Shown here piece after piece: positions 52,253 to 60,874 of a stretch of DNA of 64,000 bases (positions are counted from its first letter, which is position 1; each line of letters starts with the position of its first letter). The notes beneath the pieces are model-generated. The model made no database searches and was not told the origin of the DNA. It saw only the letters and a program-made list of their open reading frames with translations. A program made the position numbers and the translations under genes. Source of the stretch: Sphingobacterium sp. GVS05A (lineage in GTDB: Bacteria; Bacteroidota; Bacteroidia; Sphingobacteriales; Sphingobacteriaceae); the NCBI RefSeq assembly GCF_019969845.1, contig NZ_JAHXYR010000012.1, forward strand, positions 62,001 to 126,000, written 5' to 3'.

Positions 52253-53389
52253 CTATTTTATATACGTGTCATATAAGGCGCGGATGCAGTCTTTGAGTAG
52301 CGGATTAAAATTTTCGCTATCAGGTATGTCGCAACCATTGGTGATCACTACAAATCCATATTTTTTCACAGGATTGAAAAACATTGCACTGTATAAGCCA
52401 TATGCAGAGCCCGTATGTCCCGTTAATGTAACACCTGGAATTACCGTATTTTCATTCATAATAGCGAGACCATACCCTGCATCGCTATTAACAGCTGTTT
52501 GCATGATCTTTGCATATTTTTTATCTAGTATTTTGTTCCCGTTACCCATCCCATAGTTCATATGCATAAGCATATATTTTGCAAGATCGAGTGTCGATAT
52601 CTTCATACCACCAGTCGGGGAGAGTACAGGAGTCGTATAACCCAATTGATAAGCTGCAAGTTCATCACGTCTTGGTGCGTATGCATTCGGTTCTTCGATA
52701 ATATTAGCTTTGTTATCGAATGAATATAAAGGGACTAATCTCAAATGATCCAGTGAGTCAACACAATATCCACCATAAAGATTCAATGGTTTGAGAATGT
52801 TTTTGGAGATGTAGCTGTCAAAACGCATCTGCGTCAATTTTTCCAATACAGCTCCTGCCATATTAAAATTTAGATTACAATACTGATATTGGCTGCCTGG
52901 TGTATAATTATTATAAGAACTTTTCCAATTCGGATTTTTGGTTGGATTGATCACATCCAGATTAAAATAACCGTTTTGATCGTTAATGCTCGAGGTGTGA
53001 GAAAGTATCATCCGTAGGGTTATTCTTACCTCGGGATAGTTTGGATTTCTAATCGGAAAACCGATAAGATCTCCGAAATCATCATCTAAAGAACATCGAC
53101 CCTGTTTTAAAAGCTGCATAAGAGAGGTAGCGGTAAACGACTTTGATATGGAAGCGATCCGAAAGATATCATTGTCATTTAGCGAAGTCTTGTCCTTAAT
53201 ATTTTTGTAGCCATAATTCTTATGAAAATAAATCTGGTTGTTTTTTACAAGTACTACACTAAGTCCTATTGCTTGATATCGTTGCATAATAGTTTGCAAT
53301 CGTTGGTCAATTTCTGAAGTCTCCTGTCCGAACAGTAATACGGGGAGTAACAGCGCTAAGTGAAAGAGGGTAATGATAGTCTTTTTCAT
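52253..53389 (-). CDS. Serine hydrolase, class C beta-lactamase-like
   Basis: 378 residues. A signal peptide covers about 1-22. The SxxK motif is Ser80-Lys83 (ASISKSF), YxN is in YQYCNLNFNMAG, and HTG replaces KTG near residue 316 (LTGHTGSAYG). These suit the serine beta-lactamase/D-Ala carboxypeptidase/esterase superfamily. Such proteins are mostly peptidases or esterases; resistance activity cannot be claimed. It is preceded by the LysR regulator on the same strand, 35 bases upstream. Confidence 0.88.
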   Translation of the reverse strand: MKKTIITLFHLALLLPVLLFGQETSEIDQRLQTIMQRYQAIGLSVVLVKNNQIYFHKNYGYKNIKDKTSLNDNDIFRIASISKSFTATSLMQLLKQGRCSLDDDFGDLIGFPIRNPNYPEVRITLRMILSHTSSINDQNGYFNLDVINPTKNPNWKSSYNNYTPGSQYQYCNLNFNMAGAVLEKLTQMRFDSYISKNILKPLNLYGGYCVDSLDHLRLVPLYSFDNKANIIEEPNAYAPRRDELAAYQLGYTTPVLSPTGGMKISTLDLAKYMLMHMNYGMGNGNKILDKKYAKIMQTAVNSDAGYGLAIMNENTVIPGVTLTGHTGSAYGLYSAMFFNPVKKYGFVVITNGCDIPDSENFNPLLKDCIRALYDTYIK

Positions 53390-53424
53390 GGTGTGTACGT
53401 GAACAAAATAATCAGGGTTGGTTA

Positions 53425-54306
53425 TTAGCCTTTATTGAATTTAAGATATTCTTTTTGAATACATTGAATAAATTCAGCGAGAGCACTATTCTTACTTTTT
53501 ATATTCGAAACCAAAATTACCTCTGTTTTACTATCTGTGTCATCAAGTTTGAGGATTTTCAATTTTAGATGTGGATACTGTTTTATCGTGGATGCCGGGA
53601 CAACAGCCAAACCTAATCCCTGAGAAACAAGTTCGAGGATAGAAGACATGGAGTTGCTTTGGTGTACAATCTTGGGTTCAAACCCCATGCGATTACAGGT
53701 ATTGATTGTTAGGCGATGATATTCAGAAGCATATTTTTGATTGAAAGAGATAAAATTTTCATTGAAAAAATTGATGTTCTTGAAGTCTACTTCCGTGGAA
53801 CCAGCAATAACCATCGGGTCTTCGAATAAGGTAGTGATAAGGAGTTCGCTCGCGTAAATAGGTGCACGCATAATGCCGAGATCCAGTTTTCCATTTTCCA
53901 ACGCAGCTTTTTGTTTTTGTGTTGATGTCTCAAACAAACTGACCCTTAGATAGGGGAATTTTTGTTGAATCCGTTTCAATACCGTTGCCAACATCTGTTT
54001 TGGTGTGGAACTGATATAACCCAACTTAAATTCACCTGAAATATTGTTATGGATCTGTTTTGTGATCGTTTTGCTATGCTCTAAATTTTGAAGTATTTCA
54101 ACAACCTCTTCCAAAAAGTATTTACCGGCTTCGGTCAGTTCCACCCTTTTGTTCGTTCTGAAAAAGAGTATAACGCCCAGCTCATCTTCAAGATCTTTGA
54201 TTTGTCTGCTTAGAGGAGGTTGGGACATAAATAACCGCTCAGCAGCCCTTCCGAAGTGGAGTTCCTCGGCTACTGTTTTGAAATAAATAAGATGTCGGAT
54301 TTCCAT
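53425..54306 (-). CDS. LysR-family transcriptional regulator
   Basis: 293 residues. The N-terminal winged HTH reads MEIRHLIYFKTVAEELHFGRAAERLFMSQPPLSRQIKDLE. The effector-binding domain runs from about 88 (GEFKLGYISSTPKQML), typical of LysR members. ATG at 54306 is preferred to an upstream ATG ten codons earlier, because MEIRHL is the usual start. It diverges from the methyltransferase gene, with a GGAAT-type dyad between them. The serine hydrolase gene follows it after 35 bases. Confidence 0.9.
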   Translation of the reverse strand: MEIRHLIYFKTVAEELHFGRAAERLFMSQPPLSRQIKDLEDELGVILFFRTNKRVELTEAGKYFLEEVVEILQNLEHSKTITKQIHNNISGEFKLGYISSTPKQMLATVLKRIQQKFPYLRVSLFETSTQKQKAALENGKLDLGIMRAPIYASELLITTLFEDPMVIAGSTEVDFKNINFFNENFISFNQKYASEYHRLTINTCNRMGFEPKIVHQSNSMSSILELVSQGLGLAVVPASTIKQYPHLKLKILKLDDTDSKTEVILVSNIKSKNSALAEFIQCIQKEYLKFNKG

Positions 54307-54444
54307 TAATACTTTTTTGGTATGAATTGATGACAAAATAAATATTTTTAATGAATTTGAGTTAACCCTACCTTTAAATAATTAAAATTTATAGGCGATA
54401 TCAATGCACAGAATGCGTAAAGCGTCTATGAAAACAACTTGGAT

Positions 54445-54464
54445 ATTCCATATGTCCATGGAAT
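54445..54464. promoter_or_regulatory. Candidate LysR operator
   Basis: ATTCCAT (54445-54451) and ATGGAAT (54458-54464) form a dyad with 6 bases between. LysR proteins bind a T-N11-A core in such dyads. It lies between the divergent lysR and methyltransferase genes, 40 bases before the latter's ATG. Confidence 0.45.
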
Positions 54465-54503
54465 GACAAAACGAGCATTTGCGCTCATAATGATTATTTA
54501 GCT

Positions 54504-55217
54504 ATGAATAAGGCAACATTACAAGAAATTGAAGCGCGGTTTGACAAGGACGTCGAACGCTTCTCTAATTTAGAAACAGGTCAGGCGACCACATTGGATG
54601 CGGTGTGGAATATGGAACTGATAACAGATGCAATCTCATCGCTCTATCCGAATCTTGAGCAGGTGTTGGATATTGGCTGCGGTGCAGGTAATTATGATGT
54701 GAAGCTGCTGCAGAAAGTCAGGTCCAATCCCGATGTTACCTTAGTCGATCTGAGCTTGCCCATGTTGGAGCGAGCCAAAGAACGTGTTGGCATACTTACA
54801 AATGGATCAGTTCATTTGATTAAAGGTGATTTTCGACAAGCCGATCTGTCCGAGGAGAAATTTGATGTTATTATTGCGACTGCAGTTTTGCACCATTTGA
54901 GAGACGATCAAGATTGGGAGACCGCATTTCGAAAACTTTTTAAGCTTCTCAAAAGTGGTGGAAGCGTATGGATTTTCGATTTAATTGAACAAAATAATGC
55001 CCCTCTTCAACAGTTGATCTATCGTCAAAAATATGGTGCGTATTTGACTAACTTGCAAAACGAAGGGTATCGTGACCATGTTTTTGCCTATGTGGAACAT
55101 GAGGATACACCGCGATCGTTGGTCTATCAGCTTGAGCTATTGGCTAAGGTCGGATTTAAAGATATAGATGTACTACACAAGAATTTATGTTTTGCTTCTT
55201 TCGTAGCATTCAAATAG
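54504..55217 (+). CDS. Class I SAM-dependent methyltransferase
   Basis: 237 residues. Motif I VLDIGCGAGNYDVKLL (54-69), acidic VTLVDLS with LPMLERAKERV, and FDVIIATAVLHHLRD identify a Rossmann methyltransferase. The later residues KLFKLLKSGGSVWIFDLIEQNN complete the fold. Substrate is unknown and no specific subfamily could be named. It diverges from a LysR gene and may be its target. The 355-base gap after it is noncoding. Confidence 0.88.
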   Translation: MNKATLQEIEARFDKDVERFSNLETGQATTLDAVWNMELITDAISSLYPNLEQVLDIGCGAGNYDVKLLQKVRSNPDVTLVDLSLPMLERAKERVGILTNGSVHLIKGDFRQADLSEEKFDVIIATAVLHHLRDDQDWETAFRKLFKLLKSGGSVWIFDLIEQNNAPLQQLIYRQKYGAYLTNLQNEGYRDHVFAYVEHEDTPRSLVYQLELLAKVGFKDIDVLHKNLCFASFVAFK

Positions 55218-55307
55218 TATTCTTGCTTGATAATAACATTATAAATCAGACAGGATGTAAGGATAAATGGTGAATGTGGAAATTGTCAATAAAATGATAA
55301 AAAATAA

Positions 55308-55328
55308 GGCGATACGGGGAGTATCGCC
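55308..55328 (-). terminator. Minus-strand terminator-like hairpin
   Basis: GGCGATAC pairs with GTATCGCC around a 5-base loop. Read on the minus strand it is followed by TTATTTTTTATC. It lies 245 bases past the Nudix gene's stop. Confidence 0.65.
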
Positions 55329-55397
55329 ATAAAATCACACTAACTATTAAAAAACCTATAGGACTAGGAATTTACAAATTCAATAAACCAATGTCTG

Positions 55398-55446
55398 TTT
55401 GATATCACTTCCCCCTTCACTCATCTCGTTTTAGCGAGATATCAAA
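55398..55446. repeat. Nested alternative stems
   Basis: The outer arms TTTGATATC (55398-55406) and GATATCAAA (55438-55446) are perfectly complementary. The inner stem ATCTCG (55423-55428) with CGAGAT (55435-55440) shares bases 55438-55440 with the outer arm, so the two cannot form fully at once. Confidence 0.6.
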
Positions 55447-55572
55447 AAAATAATAAAATGTAGTTATTAAGGTCAATACTTTAAAAAAACAAAGTATTTC
55501 CATTGGTTTACGTAAAGATATATGTTTATTTTTTAAATACAAATAAAATCGACGAAAATTAAAAATTTATTA

Positions 55573-56028
55573 TCACTTAATTGTTTTCAAAAATTCCAAC
55601 CAGGCGATCTGATCGGTTTTAAATGTCAGATCTTCTATGGAAAGTGTATGTAACGGGACCCATCGGAAAGATTGACGCTTATTATCTTCAACTTTCTGAT
55701 CCAGATCAAAATCAAATGCTTTAGTAGTCGTTCTGATCTGGATGGCTGATGTATTTTTGACCTGATAGTAAATTGATATGATCTGACTGTCATTAAAGCT
55801 TGATTTTTCATAAAAATCAGTGGTATAGATGTGCTTAACAACAGCGATGTCAAATGCACATTCTTCTTGATATTCTCTAATTAAAGCCTCCAATAGACCT
55901 TCGCCGTACTCTAGCCCTCCACCAGGGAACTTGGTAAATGAAACATTTTCCGTTCTTTCATCACTGATCAGCACTTCCTCTTTCTCGTTGATCAATATCC
56001 CGTATACTCTTACGTTAAATGGAAACAT
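55573..56028 (-). CDS. Nudix hydrolase
   Basis: 151 residues. The Nudix box Gx5Ex7REUxEExxU is complete at 37-59 (GGLEYGE then REYQEECAF). It hydrolyses nucleoside diphosphates linked to another group; the substrate cannot be read from sequence. VRVYGILINEKEEVLISDE is the usual N-terminal strand pair. It is last in a same-strand group after the unknown gene (37 bases upstream), and has no terminator until 55308. Confidence 0.9.
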   Translation of the reverse strand: MFPFNVRVYGILINEKEEVLISDERTENVSFTKFPGGGLEYGEGLLEALIREYQEECAFDIAVVKHIYTTDFYEKSSFNDSQIISIYYQVKNTSAIQIRTTTKAFDFDLDQKVEDNKRQSFRWVPLHTLSIEDLTFKTDQIAWLEFLKTIK

Positions 56029-56065
56029 TATTTTATTCTATATTTATATAATCAAATTTTTTCTT

Positions 56066-56812
56066 CTATAATGGCATGAAACCATTTTCAACCGCAAACT
56101 CATCCAACCCGATATAGGAATAATGCCTTGGCAAAAACCAGCCTATTGCTTCCATGATATTCGTAAATTCTTTCTCTGTTCTAAACTGATTGGCCACGAT
56201 ATTAAATACTAGATCTTGAGAGGCTTTTTCTTCGTCTTTATAATTACGCGCGATAAGCATAATTTTGGCATTCTTGACGCCATAATAATCTAAAAACTCA
56301 CGAAGCTGTGTGCGTACATGATGCGGTAGGATCGTTTCGGACGGTTGGCCAACTAAGATTTCTTCATCTTTACCGATCGTGGTTTGCTCATTTTTTTGCG
56401 AAAAAATACTCTGGTCTGTATAAAACTCCTCATTCAGGAAATAATTTACCAAATCGCCATAGGTAAAAATCCAGTCAGGATTCTCATTTTGTGTATTAAT
56501 GGCAATACCAAAGCCTTTTGGTAGTACAAAATCCTTTAAACGGTTTTTGATGACAAAGGCCTGAAAATTCTGATCTTTGGGGACACTTTCCAACTGGAAA
56601 TAAGGAAATCCATCCGGACCGATAACTACTTCGGTTTCGGCGAGTTTCAATGTACACTCTGCGATGTTATTTAAGAAGGTATCACGCCATAATTCATCCC
56701 GCTCCGCAAAAGGAACCTCCATCAGATTATTAATGATGATGGTTTTTTCCAGATCCCCTAAGCGATTGTCGTTCGCATTGTTACTATCGTCAAATAAATG
56801 TATTGTACTCAT
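56066..56812 (-). CDS. Conserved hypothetical protein
   Basis: 248 residues, not recognised. It is acidic at the N terminus, cytosolic (no signal or membrane segment), and of mixed alpha/beta character. A core reads AKIMLIARNYKDEEKASQDLVFNI with an end segment AIGWFLPRHYSYIGLDEF; the C terminus ends VENGFMPL. It lies 52 bases downstream of the DEAD-family helicase gene and 37 bases upstream of the Nudix gene, all on the minus strand. No function is proposed. Confidence 0.75.
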   Translation of the reverse strand: MSTIHLFDDSNNANDNRLGDLEKTIIINNLMEVPFAERDELWRDTFLNNIAECTLKLAETEVVIGPDGFPYFQLESVPKDQNFQAFVIKNRLKDFVLPKGFGIAINTQNENPDWIFTYGDLVNYFLNEEFYTDQSIFSQKNEQTTIGKDEEILVGQPSETILPHHVRTQLREFLDYYGVKNAKIMLIARNYKDEEKASQDLVFNIVANQFRTEKEFTNIMEAIGWFLPRHYSYIGLDEFAVENGFMPL

Positions 56813-56864
56813 CTTGGACTGTGATTTTGTTAATTGCAGGTAAAAGTAAAAGAATAATTATAAT

Positions 56865-58055
56865 TTAACGACGTTTTCTTGATTTTGATTGTCCTTTTCG
56901 GCTATTGTTTTGGCTACTGGATAGCATTTTCTCCCAACTCAGTAAAAATGGATGTTGATCGTCAATCTGGATCTGTTTATTTAATGATAACTGTAATTTG
57001 ATCCACTTCTGGTTGTCTTCGGCGTCGCAGAGTGTAATGGCTGTACCGTCAGCCTGAGAGCGGCCTGTTCTTCCGATGCGATGTGTATATACCTCGGGGG
57101 AGTCCGGTACTTCATAGTTTATGATAGCTTCCAAATCGGGGAAATCTATTCCTCTTGCCAACAAATCCGTCGCAATCAATACCCTGTTTTCTTTATTTCT
57201 AAATTTGGATACAATGTCCTCGCGTTGCTGTTGCGTCTTATCACCGTATAGTGCTAGTGCCGAAATGCCATTTCGATGAAGATCTGCTTCAATCCGTTCA
57301 ACAGCATGTACTGTCCGTGTGAAAATAAGGGCTTGCGATTTAATTTTGTTTTCAAGAAGGTAGCGGACTAGATTTTTCTTGTCGTTTTTATCCACATACA
57401 ACACATACTCGCTTATTTTTCCTTTTTTTAGATGATCTTCTACTGCGACTACTATTGGATTTTTGAGCCTCTTTTGAATGATCCTATTCATTTCTGCGGT
57501 GCGTGTAGCCGATACGAAAATAGACTGTCTTTCGGTTGGAAGCGCCTGCATAATTTTATTGATTTCTTGTGCAAAACCGAGATCGAGCAATTGATCAAAT
57601 TCATCAATGACTAAGATGTTTATCACTTTCAGATCGATGACCTGTTGCTCTAAGAAGTCGAGTAATCTGCCTGGCGTAGCCAGGATCAGCTGAGCGCTAG
57701 GGTAGGCCGCGAGCTGGCTTTCGTAAGTTCCGCCACCATAAAAGCAGGCAACATCGAGACCCGTACCCTCAACCAATTTAGCGATTCTATCTTTCGTTTG
57801 GATACAGAGTTCGCGTGTTGGAAGCAGAATAAGTACGGAGGGATGTTCTCTTTCCTCCATTTCTAATAAATGTTGCACAATCGGGATGGTGAAAGCTTCG
57901 GTTTTTCCTGTTCCGGTAGGGGCAATCGCCAGACAATCTTTGCCAGCTAGTATAGCAGGGATAGCCTGTTCCTGGACGGCTGTCAGTACCGAAAGCTTTT
58001 GTTTTTCAATATTGGAAAAAAGGAGCTTATTGAGTTGTAGTGTCGAAAAATTCAC
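56865..58055 (-). CDS. DEAD-family RNA helicase with DEFD motif II
   Basis: About 396 residues. The Q motif is TAVQEQAIP (25-33), Walker A APTGTGKT (45-52), Ia PTREL, motif II DEFD (151-154, in place of DEAD), motif III SAT (182-184) and motif VI HRIGRTGR. It ends with a basic, serine-rich tail SSSQNNSRKGQSKSRKRR. It would unwind structured RNA in ribosome assembly or decay. The GTG at 58055 gives MNFSTLQLNKLLFSN, like other Bacteroidota DEAD proteins; an ATG at 58103 adds 16 hydrophobic residues and is less likely. Confidence 0.9.
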   Translation of the reverse strand: MNFSTLQLNKLLFSNIEKQKLSVLTAVQEQAIPAILAGKDCLAIAPTGTGKTEAFTIPIVQHLLEMEEREHPSVLILLPTRELCIQTKDRIAKLVEGTGLDVACFYGGGTYESQLAAYPSAQLILATPGRLLDFLEQQVIDLKVINILVIDEFDQLLDLGFAQEINKIMQALPTERQSIFVSATRTAEMNRIIQKRLKNPIVVAVEDHLKKGKISEYVLYVDKNDKKNLVRYLLENKIKSQALIFTRTVHAVERIEADLHRNGISALALYGDKTQQQREDIVSKFRNKENRVLIATDLLARGIDFPDLEAIINYEVPDSPEVYTHRIGRTGRSQADGTAITLCDAEDNQKWIKLQLSLNKQIQIDDQHPFLLSWEKMLSSSQNNSRKGQSKSRKRR

Positions 58056-58334
58056 AGTAAAAAAGTTAAAATTAAAAAGAAGATCTATCTCAATCCTGAG
58101 CATCGTGTCTTAGGAGATCAGAGAGCTATGGATTTCTGATCCCCTCCGCTAGCGTTTAATCCCTATCTATAATAATTAAAAATCTGCAAAAATTAGGAAT
58201 TTTTCTCAAAAAGTACTAATTTGAGAAATTAGAATATTCTATCTTAAATACGAACTATTGATTGTTAAATTATTTGACAAACACCAATTATATAGAATAA
58301 TATTTTTGTTAAATTTGTTGAAACAAAAAAGAAT

Positions 58335-60752
58335 ATGTTTGATACTGCATTTGACCAAAACAATGAATCTATTTCCACTTTGAGCTTTGACGAGTTCAAA
58401 AAGATTATTGTGAATGATTATCGAACCGCCTTGGAAAGTCGTTACGTAAGTTTATTGGGACGTAAGGAAGTGCTTACAGGTAAGGCGAAGTTTGGTATTT
58501 TTGGCGATGGAAAAGAGCTGGCACAAATTGCGATGGCTAAGGTCTTCAGAAATGGCGATTGGCGATCGGGATATTACCGTGACCAGACGTTTATATTTGC
58601 TTCCGGCATCAGTGATATCTATCGTTTTTTCTCCCAATTATATGCACATCCAGATGTCGAGGCTGATCCTTCTTCTGCCGGCCGGCAAATGAACTGTCAT
58701 TTTTCTACACGGGTGCTGGATGATCAGGGTAATTGGCTTGATCAAACGGTACAGAAGAATTCCTTTTCGGATATATCTACTACAGGTGGGCAGATGGCAA
58801 GAATTTTGGGTTTAGGATTAGCATCTAAATTATATAAACAAAATAGAAATTTGGATTATTTGTCCTATTTCTCGAATAAGGGAAATGAGGTTACCTTCTG
58901 CACAATCGGGAACGCCGCAACTTCAGAAGGTGTGTTTTTTGAAGTTATCAATGCTGTCGGAGTACATCAGGTTCCTGCGGTTATTTCTATTTGGGATGAT
59001 GGTTATGGAATTTCGGTGTCGAATGAGACCCAGACTACAAAAGGTGATATTTCTGAAATACTCAAGGGTTTCCAAAAAGAGGAGTTGACAAACGGAATTG
59101 AAATTTTTAAAGTCAGAGGTTGGGATTATGCAGGCTTGTGTGAAACATACGAACAGGCCGCAAATATAGCAAGAGAAAAGCATATCCCATGTCTGATCCA
59201 TGTGACCGAATTGACACAACCACAAGGGCATTCGTCTTCGGGATCCCACGAACGTTATAAATCTCAGGAACGCTTGCAGTGGGAAACGGATTTCGACTGT
59301 ATCGCGAAAATGAAGGAGTGGATACAAAGCTCGGGTATCGCTACAGATGAAGAGCTGGACCAGTTGGATCGTGATGCCAAGGATTTTGTCCGACAGGAAC
59401 AAAAAAGGGCTTGGACTGATTATATCAGAACGTTGACGCTTGAAGCAAAAGAAGCCATTGATTTATTGTCACGAATTCCAAATGAAAAAGCGGACTTCGC
59501 AGCAAAAAAACTGCAATCGATGGTAGAACCTTCGTTGAAAGAGGTGTATGGACAGGTCCGGAAGATCTTGCATGAGCTAAAGGGAAAACAGACAGAAGGT
59601 CGTCAGGAATTGTTGAATTGGTATAAAGTTAAGCAGGAGATTAACGAGAAACGGTACAATTCGAAATTATTTACTGATGGTGTCGATTCTCCCTTCAATG
59701 TCCCTGCAGTAGCAGCGATTTATAATGAAGATTCTAAAATCGTGGATGGTAGGGAAGTGTTGAATCTTTGTTTTGAAGAAAATTTTCAACGTGATGAACG
59801 TTTATTGGCATTCGGGGAAGATGTGGGGAAAATAGGGGATGTCAACCAAGGATTTGCAGGTCTACAGGATAAACTTGGCACACATCGTGTATTTGATACC
59901 GGAATCCGTGAAAATTCAATTATCGGAAAAGGGATCGGATTGGCAATCCGTGGGTTAAAACCAATTGCTGAAATTCAATACTTAGATTATCTGATCTACG
60001 GAATCACGGTTGCCAGTGATGATTTAGCCAGCTTAAGTTACCGTACTTTCGGAGGACAAAAAGCACCGGTCATTATCCGTACCCGCGGACACCGTCTGGA
60101 GGGTGTATGGCATTCGGGATCACCGATGTCTGTGATATTGGGCTCCTTAAGAGGATTGCATGTCTGTGTACCTCGTAATATGACACAAGCTGCTGGAATG
60201 TATAATACGCTTTTCCGCTCTGATGAACCGGCTATTGTTGTTGAATGTTTGAATGGATATCGCCTCAAAGAACGTTTGCCAGAAAATGTTGGTGAATTTA
60301 CAGTGCCAATAGGTTATGCTGAGCGCATTAAAGAAGGACAAGATATTACGGTAGTCTCCTATGGCTCAACGTTACGCGTTGTCGAAGAAGCTGCTGTAGA
60401 ATTGGAACGTTTGGGGATATTTATCGAGATTATCGATGCCCAGACCTTGTTGCCGTTTGACAAAGGACAATTATGTGCGGAGTCTCTGAAAAAAACAAAT
60501 AAGTTATTGGTTGTGGATGAGGATGTACCCGGAGGTGCTGCCGCATTTATACTACAAGAAATACTTGAAAATCAAAATGGTTATTATTTGCTTGATAGCC
60601 AGCCTCGAACACTGACAGCAAAAGCGCACCGACCTCCCTATGGTTCGGATGGTGACTATTTCTCGAAACCATCTTCGGATGATGTTGTGGAAACTGTGTA
60701 TGCGATCATGCATGAGGCTAATCCAGAAAAATATCCATCTATGTTTGAATAA
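58335..60752 (+). CDS. Fused E1 alpha/beta 2-oxo acid dehydrogenase component
   Basis: 805 residues. The N-terminal half is an E1 alpha-like TPP domain (TFCTIGNAATSEGVFFEVINA with VISIWDDGYGISV). The usual GDG of the TPP motif reads GNA. The C-terminal half (from about 455) is E1 beta/transketolase-like, with LAFGEDVGKIGDVNQGFAGL, RVFDTGIRENSIIGKGIGLA and VVDEDVPGGAAAFI. It is most like branched-chain 2-oxoacid dehydrogenase E1 with both subunits joined, as is common in Bacteroidota. E2 and E3 are not nearby. Confidence 0.9.
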   Translation: MFDTAFDQNNESISTLSFDEFKKIIVNDYRTALESRYVSLLGRKEVLTGKAKFGIFGDGKELAQIAMAKVFRNGDWRSGYYRDQTFIFASGISDIYRFFSQLYAHPDVEADPSSAGRQMNCHFSTRVLDDQGNWLDQTVQKNSFSDISTTGGQMARILGLGLASKLYKQNRNLDYLSYFSNKGNEVTFCTIGNAATSEGVFFEVINAVGVHQVPAVISIWDDGYGISVSNETQTTKGDISEILKGFQKEELTNGIEIFKVRGWDYAGLCETYEQAANIAREKHIPCLIHVTELTQPQGHSSSGSHERYKSQERLQWETDFDCIAKMKEWIQSSGIATDEELDQLDRDAKDFVRQEQKRAWTDYIRTLTLEAKEAIDLLSRIPNEKADFAAKKLQSMVEPSLKEVYGQVRKILHELKGKQTEGRQELLNWYKVKQEINEKRYNSKLFTDGVDSPFNVPAVAAIYNEDSKIVDGREVLNLCFEENFQRDERLLAFGEDVGKIGDVNQGFAGLQDKLGTHRVFDTGIRENSIIGKGIGLAIRGLKPIAEIQYLDYLIYGITVASDDLASLSYRTFGGQKAPVIIRTRGHRLEGVWHSGSPMSVILGSLRGLHVCVPRNMTQAAGMYNTLFRSDEPAIVVECLNGYRLKERLPENVGEFTVPIGYAERIKEGQDITVVSYGSTLRVVEEAAVELERLGIFIEIIDAQTLLPFDKGQLCAESLKKTNKLLVVDEDVPGGAAAFILQEILENQNGYYLLDSQPRTLTAKAHRPPYGSDGDYFSKPSSDDVVETVYAIMHEANPEKYPSMFE

Positions 60753-60787
60753 ATGGATATTTCTTTGGATCTGTTACTATTTTAATT

Positions 60788-60836
60788 ATGCTATTCAAAG
60801 AGCTTCTTGTAAGAAACTCTTTGAATAGCATTCATT
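60788..60836. terminator. Terminator between E1 and ROK genes
   Basis: A 15-base stem ATGCTATTCAAAGAG with CTCTTTGAATAGCAT has an inner stem TTCTT/AAGAA and is followed by TCATTTTTA. It sits between the convergent genes. Confidence 0.85.
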
Positions 60837-60874
60837 TTTAGGGGAAATGCTATTTTGTGTTTTAAGTCCTTGGA

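Larger units (their letters stand above)
55218..55572. other. Structured noncoding region between convergent genes
   Basis: This 355-base gap has no coding frame. It holds a hairpin at 55308-55328 that on the minus strand is followed by a T-rich tail, and a nested pair of alternative stems at 55398-55446. The rest is A+T-rich. A minus-strand small RNA ending at the hairpin is possible. Confidence 0.5.

Noticed and set aside
52253..53389. The serine hydrolase as an antibiotic-resistance beta-lactamase.
   Set aside because: The motifs (SxxK, YxN, HTG) occur equally in carboxypeptidases and esterases, so resistance cannot be claimed.
58923..59402. A 159-codon frame antisense to the E1 gene.
   Set aside because: No recognisable motifs, and it lies entirely within a well-supported gene.
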